Program-made: the position numbers and the translations under genes
From: Euclidia mi
Taxonomy: Eukaryota > Arthropoda > Insecta > Lepidoptera > Erebidae
Length of the DNA: 64,000 nucleotides
Assembly (NCBI GenBank): GCA_944739405.2
Contig: OX123182.2
Coordinates: 62,933,183-62,997,182, forward strand
Direction of reading: 5' to 3'
Shown: one piece after another, positions 56,028 through 64,000 of the stretch
Numbering within the stretch: position 1 is the first letter of the stretch
Layout: each line of letters begins with the position of its first letter
The notes under the pieces: model-generated
Databases searched by the model: none
Told to the model about the DNA's origin: nothing
The model's input: only the letters and a program-made list of their open reading frames with translations

Positions 56028-57765
56028 CATACATACATATATACATACATAGACTCACGCCTGTTTCCCGGAAGGGTAGGCAAAGACTACGGAACGCCAT
56101 TTGCAACGATCCTGACATATCTCTCTTGCTTCATTCACTCCCATCAGATTCCTCATGCATGCTCTTCTGTTCAGGGTACTTCTCACCTGTCCTGTTTTTA
56201 GGATGTCTCCAATCTGGTCAGAGAAAGTCCACCTAGGTCTTCCCCTTCGTCCTGTCCCTTCCACACTTGCCTTATATATCTGCTTGGTCAGTCTTTCGTC
56301 ATCCATCCTCTCCACGTGCCCAAACCATCTAAGCATACGTTTCTCGATGCTTGTCACTACATCTTCTTTTACCCCACAACACTCTCTTATCACACAATTC
56401 TTTACTCTGTCAGTCAGAGAGACACCACACATACATCTCAGTGTTCTCATTTCTACAGCATTTATTCTACTTTCATGACTCTTCTGCCATACCCAACTAT
56501 CACTACCATACATAAGAATAGGTACTAGCACCCCTCTATGCACAGCCAAACGTGCCTTTTTGGACACGTTTTGGCTATTCATAAACGCCTTCAGAGCTCC
56601 ATTCACTCTATTACCTGCATTAACTCTTCTTTCAATATCTTTTACATTCTAACCATCTCTTGTAAACAGCGTACCTAAATATACAAACTCATTCACTTGC
56701 TCCACTCGCTGTCCATCGATATTATCATTACAAGCCGTAACGCATTCCTCCTTTTCAAAAACCATAACTTTCGTTTTACTTACATGCACTTTCATTCCTT
56801 TCCTCTTTAACGCACCATGCATGATTTTTACCATCTCCTGCAACTCCTCCGCTGAAGACGCAAGTATAACCTGATCATCAGCATAAAGGAGGCATTTGAC
56901 AAGTAACTCATTCATCCTTAATCCACCATCACTATGTTTCAAGTCTTGCAAACAACTGTCCATGAAGAGGTTGAACAGCCATGGCGACGCTACACATCCC
57001 TATAACATCCCTAACACCTGTGTTGATGGTAAACCAGTCAGTGTATGCCCCGTTTATCCTCACAAGCTCTAGAATCCTCATAAAGGGATTTCAGAGCTCT
57101 AATGAGGCTGCTGTTCACCCCATACATCGACAGTACCGACCACATTTCATTCCTCACCACTTTATCGTAAGCCTTTTCCAAATCCACGAATGCGAAGTAC
57201 ACCTTTCGACCTTTGGCCAAAAATTTCTCGGCTATGCATCGCAAGGAAAAGACTTGATCCGTTCACCTCATACCCTTTCGGAATCCCGCTTGTACATCCC
57301 ATATTTTCTTGTCGGTTACTTTCATAACTCTTTCAATCAGTACCTTCGCATACAATTTGCTAACAATGCTGAGAAGGCTAATGCCTCTATAGTTTTTGCA
57401 GTCTTGTTGCGAGCCTTTTCCTTTATATAGAGGCACAACTACTGCTGTAGCCCAGTCATCAGGTACTCGGCCGGTGCTCCAGCACAAGTTAAATAAACGC
57501 TGCAGCTGACTAACTATGATGTCCTGTTCAGCCTTCAGCATTTTGACTGTAATCCTGTCATACCCTGCAGCCTTACCTAATTTCATACTGGCCAGTGCCT
57601 TCAAAATCTCATCCACGCCAATATCGCTTTCATCATTGCTATCATTACCATTCATTTCACCTGTTGATGTCTCTGTCGTCGTTCTTTCAAATAATCCTTC
57701 AAAATAATCTTTCCATCTCTTCAGCACACACGATTCACCATTCAGTATCTTTCCATTCTTGTCTT
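56028..57765 (-). mobile_element. RTE-like LINE, 5'-truncated, 10-bp target duplication
   Basis: Perfect ATAGTCTATG repeats (56018-56027 and 57766-57775) bound a 1,738-bp copy. On the minus strand it starts inside ORF2 and ends AGGCGTGAG then TCTATGTATG and (TATG)n. There is almost no 3' UTR: the stop codon lies 4-5 nt before the tetranucleotide tail. It interrupts the jockey-like LINE. Confidence 0.85.
56055..57765 (-). pseudogene. RTE-like LINE ORF2: reverse transcriptase and C-terminal tail
   Basis: RT blocks: GKAAGYDRITVKMLK, CKNYRGISLLSIVSKLYAKV, YFAFVDLEKAYDKVVR (first Asp) and VKCLLYADDQVILAS (YADD). Then LMYGSDSWVWQKS, RMLRWFGHVERMDDERL, RGRPRWTFSDQIGD and a cysteine-bearing end CQDRCKWRSVVFAYPSG. 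Damage: TGA at 57263-57265, frame changes around 57040-56960 and 56650. Two other 3' fragments of this family are at 16787 and 25182. The clade is judged from FVDLEKAYD and the tail; it could be a neighbouring clade. Confidence 0.75.
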
Positions 57766-57775
57766 ATAGTCTATG

Positions 57776-58090
57776 CTATTAATATAATTGTCCTCTGCAT
57801 ATTTAGGTGCCGGGCAACCTATTTCTCCCGTTTGGTGATCACATTTCCTCTTGAAGCTTGTACAAGTAGCACACTTAGGAGGTGAAGTTTTGCTGTTACA
57901 TTCCTTAAAGGAATGGCCAACCTCTCCACAATGCTGACATGTGGGACAAGTTTCACGGTAATATTTGGCTGCGTGACCAAACTGTTAGCAATTAAAGCAC
58001 CTAGTCACAAAGGTGAGTTTGGGATGCTTGACTTGGTGCTGGTGGAGGACTTTGCGAAGTTATTCGGCTTTTGCCAAAAGGGCTGAAGCC
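57776..58090 (-). pseudogene. jockey-like LINE ORF1 fragment with CCHC knuckles
   Basis: Minus-strand frame with CFNC-stop-QFGHAAKYY, then TCPTCQHCGEVGHSFKEC and KCATCTSFKRKC: three cysteine-histidine knuckles of a LINE nucleic-acid-binding ORF1 protein. One TAA replaces a residue in the first knuckle. The frame reaches the insertion site of the RTE-like LINE and ends a few codons past it (at about 56010), about 140 bp before the ORF2 start at 55869. Confidence 0.6.
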
Positions 58091-58655
58091 AGGCACAGAC
58101 ATCACTGTTATTCAGTACTATCGTCCACATAAATTTTTCTAGTTCATATTCGCAGTTTATGAAAAGTTATGCCCAAATCACTCGCGACACACTTCGATTT
58201 ACCTATTGACACTGCAATTTGGTAAAAATAATTATTGGCCGTAATTATTTTAATTAATTTTAATGTTAGGAAAAACGCGTCTGCATAGTCGCACGTTCTG
58301 ATGAATTCTATACGTATACGACAGCCATGGATTGAAATGAGATAGTGGCACTTAGTATTCTTAATTTACCACACAGAAAGCTTCTTTGATCAAAAATTTT
58401 TAACTCTTTCTTTTCAAATCTTAAAGCCATTTCCGACTAGCTTCTTTTAGCATCGGCGACCGGCGATTTTGCAACTGTATCGATTCTGCATCACGTTTTG
58501 GCGACTCTCTGCGTTCGTTTGCGGCGACTGTAGTGTTGTAGTGTGTTGTTGCTGATCGGCCGAGTCGACTATCGATAAATTGATTTATTTTTCAATATTG
58601 TAATACAATAATTGTACAATGTCAGTAATATAGGTTGCTTTCTATAAACCAGTAT
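58091..58655. other. non-coding, nothing recognised
   Basis: No supported gene or repeat. Confidence 0.35.
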
Positions 58656-58663
58656 AATTTGAT

Positions 58664-59767
58664 AAGGCATGAGACCGATATATCAAAACGAAACTGAAAT
58701 CCGATTGCAGTCAGAAATCGTATCGTATTGATATTCCAATATGAGAAAACCGATTTTAGAAAACGCAAAACAATACCACGATAACGCAAACAATCTAATC
58801 TGAACCAAACGGAAACGGTGCAAGCGCAACCAAACTGCAAAGTAAATCTAAAGCTTACGTTTTAGATAGTTTTCATATTCATTCGTTCTCTTTCGCTCTA
58901 CCCAACGACTACTTAGTTAGAATGAGAGAAAGCGAATTTAATATCCTTTTCTTTCTTACTTAGTGATCCGTTTAAAGAGCAAAAGAGATGAAGCGAATCG
59001 ATCGTCGCCAAGCGAGCCAGTCGTAGTCGTGCGTTATGGATTTTGGCGGTTTTATGAATTGCAGATTGAATAGAAAAAATAAAACTAAACATCGAGGCGA
59101 TAAGATCTAATTCAGATTGCAACTATTTAATATTTGTTTTGAAAATTACAAATAGTTTTAATAGTTATTAGGGATTTATGTTTGGAGAGTTTTGACTTGA
59201 TCGATGTTTATTTGTTCACTTGACCTAGGTGACACGCGCAGTGCGGTGCGCGCGTAATAATAATTAAGTACCTATATTTGATTTTCGTGAAAGTTATAAT
59301 ATTAGGATTTAAAAAGTTTTATTGATACGTTGTTAGGATTGTAAAGTGTAAATAAATAAAAAAAATTCGTGTTGTGTAATTTTAGTTTGTTTAGCGACTG
59401 AGTTTTTTAACAATTAGTTTTAGGTAGTTAGTAGGTTAGGATTGTAACGTGTACTTAAATAAATAGAAACAATTCGTGTTGTGTAATTTTAGTTTGTTTG
59501 GCGACTGAGTTTTTTAACACTTAGTTTTATGTAGTTAGTAGGTTTTCTTTTTCAATATGTCACGCAAACCAAGCGAAATATACGCATAACATGACAATAC
59601 AATAAGAATTCGATTGTTTGCGTTTGTCTACGGAACTAGTAACTACGCTCGTCGCTCCGACATCCGCTATAGAAATCGATTTCTAAAATCGGTTTTTGAA
59701 ATCGATTTCAGTATCTGAAATCGAATTTGTATCGGTTTGCGGGAAAATCCGAAAACGCCCATGCCTA
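58664..59767. mobile_element. hAT-type non-autonomous element
   Basis: Perfect 8-bp duplication AATTTGAT (58656-58663 and 59768-59775). Short imperfect ends AAGGCATGAG and CCCATGCCTA. Both sides carry many copies of a short motif (GAAATCG/CGATTTC and AAACCGAT types), a subterminal repeat pattern like that of the hAT element at 12344. No coding sequence. A tandem duplication of about 105 bp lies at 59336-59546. Confidence 0.7.
59336..59546. repeat. two-copy tandem repeat, about 105 bp
   Basis: GATTGTAA(A/C)GTGTA...TTCGTGTTGTGTAATTTTAG...GTAGTTAGTAGGTT occurs twice in succession (59336-59438 and 59439-59546) with few differences. Confidence 0.8.
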
Positions 59768-59775
59768 AATTTGAT

Positions 59776-61134
59776 GTTCGTTACAATGATATTAAATCTT
59801 GTTCTATTATTAACTTGACTATCGAATAGTAGCAAGTTATACTCTACATTTTATGCTCTAAACAATAGATGGCATGGACAGTATTGCACTTATTTCTTTG
59901 TTAACGTATAAATTGATGCTCTCCGAAAGTAAAACGAGAACTGGTTATAGGATGTTAGTAACAAATACCGACTTTAGCTTGCTTAATATTTACATCGGTA
60001 TAAAGAAAGCGTTAGGTAGCGTAGCTTTATCATAGCCTATGATAAGTGTCGCCTCGTCAAAATCTAGTAGGTACAACACCTTAGGTCGTGTACTGCCTTA
60101 ATCTGGGGGCACGGCAGTGCCCCCACCAAGTCGAGCAAAAAAGCGGCACGGCCGTACCATCCTTTTCTTAAAGCAATTCAGGCCATTTTCGACCCCCTAT
60201 AACTTCGTTGTGGAAAAAACTAGAAGCCTGATTATTTAGTAACCATGCAGGAATTATATAAAGATGGCGTATTTCAAATTTCATTCAATTTGAACCAGTA
60301 GTTTAAGAATTATAACGAGTCAAAATTCTTAATTTTGTCACTCACTGACCGATCATCAAAACTCTAAGACACTTCTAGCAAACACAGAAGCTTCAAATTT
60401 AGGAAACAATTAGTGTTTAGTGTATGAATCAAGGAAAAACTTAAATATATTTCAATTTCGGTCCAGTTATCGAGATACTTCAACTGCATAAATAACTTTG
60501 TAATCTTATATGAATATAAGGGATTACAAAATTACATTTGCAGTTAGAGCTTTAATTGAGAAAATTCGTTGTTGGTGTAAAAGAAGTAGAAGGTACCGGA
60601 AAGGATCAAAGGACAAAAGTAACACTATCTACAAAAAGAAATGAGATCCCATAAAAACAATACTTGTAAAAAATACCAAGTCTCGCGACCGTAAAAAGTT
60701 GATAGTACATGGATCTCACATCCATGTACTACACTTGGTAGTACATGGATGATTAGTACACGGTTAATTAAAAATCTTTAATGTTTTAAATAAATATATT
60801 GACTTGGCAATTTCAAAAGATTCAGAAATCAATAGTCTTTAAAGTGAATTCCTAACACTCAATCTTGCCGGCCGATTGCACTTGGCATATGTTACAGAGC
60901 ACTTAAATCAACATCCTACTATTCCGTATTAAGTGATGGCAAGGTTTCGAGCCATCCAGTCCGAAACCATTTTATTATGACTAGAAAAAATTTTGATGAC
61001 TTGTTTTGAGAGCCTTTCAAAATGGTAGAACTCGTAAAGACTTAAATATGAGTAAACTGTAAGTAAAATGAGTTAAAAAAGGACGCATTGTGTCTTGTGG
61101 GCTTTTTTATCATTTCTAGATCGTAAACTTGTTT

Positions 61135-61138
<4 letters not shown>
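59776..61138. other. non-coding; small hairpin
   Basis: 60703-60731 is a hairpin with 12-nt arms (TAGTACATGGAT), followed by a third copy of the arm at 60739-60750. 60170-60420 looks like a dispersed repeat (ACTTCGTTGTGGAAAAAAC) but was not classified. Confidence 0.35.

Positions 61139-61218
<80 letters not shown>
61139..61218. repeat. (TA)40 microsatellite
   Basis: 80 bp of uninterrupted TA, abutting a TA-flanked MITE. It creates long Ile-Tyr open frames on both strands that are not genes. Confidence 0.95.
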
Positions 61219-61221
<3 letters not shown>

Positions 61222-61740
61222 GGTGTCACAAGACCCATCACCAAGCCGAAGTCTACTCATTGCAAGTCATACTACGCGAAAATAATACCTGGGAAACAAA
61301 AAATATTTTTAACCTTAAAAAAATTTACAACTTTTATTACCGGCAATGTATAGCGCGCACTTGCAGACATCGCACCTTTGCCGGCCGTATCTACCTACAC
61401 CGTGCACCGCGGTGGCGGAAGTTTATGATCACGTGGTCGCGCGGCCGAGGGGAATAACCTCGCAGCTGATTGCTGGTAGGCATACACTACGCGTCGGGAA
61501 CCTTAAAGCCGTTTATTTCAGGGAAATATTGAAAATTTTGTTTATGTTTATTTGGCAGAAAGTGTACATTTATCATTCTAAACACGATTTTGGAATAATT
61601 CGAAAAAAAATATCGTGACTTTGAGCCTCAATATCTCCTGAACCAGTAATTTCCTAGGTATGGTGCTGAAGTAAAAAATGATCGTAATAATTGGTACTAT
61701 ATGGGGTTTTAGTTTTCGTTAAGGGTCTTTTTACACCCTG
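61219..61740. mobile_element. TA-flanked MITE, 522 bp
   Basis: Ends CAGGGTGTCACAAGACCC and GGGTCTTTTTACACCCTG form an 18-bp inverted repeat with two mismatches, flanked by TA on both sides, as in Tc1/mariner-type insertions. The GC-rich interior (61370-61460) has no transposase. Confidence 0.7.
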
Positions 61741-61742
61741 TA

Positions 61743-64000
61743 TATATGATTATAATGTTAGTCATAATATCAATCTGCGTTGATCTGTGACACAGGCACA
61801 CGGCTGTTTCAGAATCTAGCGTTTAGTTATTTTTAAGTGTCTAAACGGTCTAATTGTATATTTTTGCTTGTAATATGTCGCGATGCACTGCAATCCTAAT
61901 TTTACTAGGTACTATTTTTCATTCTAAGTATTTCATACTCTTACCTGGTAGAGGGGAAATATTCTACACAACTATAAACTCTGAGTATACTTACTACACA
62001 ACTTTAGTTTCCAATTACCAAGATTTTACGTTAGGTGCATTCGAAATTTGGCATTCTCTGTTTTTGGTTCTTAGCGGAAAACTTGGGCAATAAAGATTTT
62101 GCAAGTTAGTTGTACTAGTGTTTATGTGGTGTACAGTGGATATTTAGTTTCTTGAGAGTTATAGTACTAATTTTGCCAAAACCTCGTGTTCCATATTATA
62201 ATTTTAAGACAATCCGAATTTAATTTAATTATGGAATTTATAATGCACTTTATGTTGAAAATAATTTAAACGATTCAATTATTGAAGTATTATATATATA
62301 TATAATGATAATTATGTGAACTAGTCGTTTCTAATTTCACATAAACTTTAGAATTAGATTTATCAAGCTCAGCTTATTTAACACAACACAAAATTTGTTA
62401 TTTAGTCTGAGAACAAGTAATTTACTATCAGGCAAGTAAACACACAACTACCGGTTAGCTAGTTAAGCGTAATAAGTACGCCAGCTGATTAAAATTGCAG
62501 TACAATCTAGTATTCTAGTACATTAAAACTTACTGTATATCTCTATCTTTGTCTTATTCTTTTGACTGAAAACAAAACTTTATTAATAAAATATATAAAT
62601 ATAAAGTAGTACTAGTATAAAGCAAGTAATATACAAAGGATTATCGGCACCAAGAGCTTGAGTGAGGATTAAAAAATGCGAAACGTTAAGAAGAGCAAAT
62701 ACCAGTTTGTTAATCTGTGTGTGTCTTATGTAGATTTGAGTTCGAAACAGTTCAAATAATGAGACCAAGAAAGTGCCAAGTGTATATTTACTGACTCTGT
62801 TATTTTCTAACAATAAACAATCAGCAGTTACATTACCGCCGATACGCTGTAGGTATAGATGGCAGGCTTAAGTGTATATTCATAGACTATTGCAAAGCTA
62901 TTCATTTTGTAGCCTGAATTATCTAACAATACGAGAAAGGCAAACCAGATTGAGAGTACCTTTTAAATCATCGAGTATTGTTATACAAAGCAACGAAACA
63001 AATTGCATTACTCAAAATCATGCCAAGAGTCAACGGATTTTTTTACCTGATTCTCTAATAAAATGTATGTAGGTGTACATATACTAACATTATAGCTTGT
63101 TTAAGGCAGTCTTTAACAGACTCAGTACGATAAGTTACTAGAGTATCGTGTGCTACGCCAGAATGTGATGATCTAAAATTTGTGAAATTCCGTTTACGAG
63201 AGCCACGCGTTGCGTGATAGCCCGCGGGTATCGGCTTAATAAGGCGGCGGATTTCCCTAGAGCACAGGTGTACCAACACGCTTCGCATGACATAATAATG
63301 AAGTATTGTAAATGATACCCAACGCCGAAACGTTCTTGGTCGCGTGTGCCCTAAGGGATCGGTTCCTTGTCCCTCGTAAGTTTACCTGTTTCTACAATAA
63401 TTGATGTTTACAGGTTCCGTTTTGTTTGTATAGATATGTTAATATTGTTGTGAAAGGCGAGTGTTTGCACCGATGATAGTATGTCTAATAAAGTAGGATC
63501 TTTTAGCGTGCACAGATGATTTGCTAGTTTAATTGGGTGCCTCAACGTTTCGCACTATACCGAGTGTAGTGGATTCGATCCGAGTCTGGGTATACTTTAT
63601 CTCATCAATCAATGCAAATATAAACCTTTAATATTTTTATATCAAATTCTCGCAAAAGCTGTACATCTTGGCAAAAAACTTACCAAATAACCAATCATTT
63701 TTTTTACTTTAAAACAATAACATTTGAACGATAGTAATCTTATTAAAAACTTTGCACTCTATTATAATGTTAACGTCGTTATCAATAACGCAGTAAAGTT
63801 TAAATTTTCACGAAACTCGCAAACTGAGGTGCTTTTTCTTCGTTACACTGAGAGATGTGCACTATGAACTATTCTTCGCTCCTCGCAACTCCCTTATACA
63901 GAATGTTCAAAAGATTAACTCTCATAATTTGATCGAGTTTTACATTGTTTTTACTGCAAATACCAAGTACTTATAGACAGAAAACTTGTGTACTGAAATT
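61743..64000. other. non-coding; one SINE remnant
   Basis: No gene supported. 63520-63605 (CCGAGTGTAGTGGATTCGAT, CCGAGTCTGGGTA) is an eroded relative of the tRNA-derived SINE at 1644. A short (TA)n is at 62289-62302. Confidence 0.35.

Noticed and set aside
61042..61457. Two overlapping frames rich in Ile-Tyr
   Set aside because: They are translations of (TA)40.

Overview
The window is AT-rich eukaryotic DNA from an insect, most likely a moth or butterfly. The evidence is the repeat content: Helitron-type elements with TC starts and CTAG ends preceded by a GCGGGCGAAGCC-like hairpin, several tRNA-headed SINE families, SINEs ending in (GAT)n or (ATGT)n, BEL/Pao retrotransposons, RTE-like and jockey-like LINEs, and hAT elements with 8-bp target duplications. 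No intact host gene, rRNA, functional tRNA, CRISPR array or bacterial feature is visible. The window reads as an intergenic or long-intron transposon graveyard with some young insertions.

Layout. 0-8 kb: two copies of one Helitron family (1-642 and 4818-7429); the second carries a young 1.44-kb non-autonomous LTR element with 202-bp LTRs and a GCTTT target duplication. SINEs of several designs lie between them. 8-16 kb: a MADF-domain exon with a stop codon, a possible terminal host exon, an inverted-repeat element, and a decayed THAP-domain transposon (about 11744-15905) that hosts a hAT element, a short Helitron and a full-length SINE. 16-24 kb: a LINE tail with a SINE inserted in it, then a 3'-truncated BEL/Pao element (19863 to about 23045). 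24-32 kb: two copies of one Helitron in opposite orientation (24651 rightward, 32110 leftward), each loaded with later insertions, plus a Helitron-associated 111-bp tandem repeat.

33-45 kb is the most interesting region. It holds a P-element-like transposase gene on the minus strand: a THAP zinc-finger exon pair, small linker exons, a 1.1-kb exon and a last exon. All introns are phase 1, so the exons join in frame. The acidic and signature motifs of the P/THAP9 transposase family are present. One small linker exon (117 nt) exists in three tandem, nearly identical copies with intact splice sites, and any number of copies keeps the frame. A single frameshift near 33.9 kb breaks the C-terminal part. 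A 29-nt inverted repeat (23/29) at 33114-33142 and 44880-44908 could be the ends of the transposon. SINEs, a hAT MITE and a LINE sit in its introns.

45-64 kb: mostly unique AT-rich DNA, then a nested stack at 49.4-58.1 kb. A jockey-like LINE there is interrupted by an RTE-like LINE with a perfect 10-bp target duplication, and lies next to a 5'-truncated BEL/Pao element whose reading frame is interrupted only by nonsense codons. A third hAT element (58664-59767) and a TA-flanked MITE (61219-61740) follow.

The elements interact. The SINEs share the 3' hairpin tail of the RTE-like LINE, which fits borrowing of its reverse transcriptase. Different SINE families share heads or central parts but carry different partners, so modules have been exchanged. 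Exact target duplications give a clear order of insertion at several sites.
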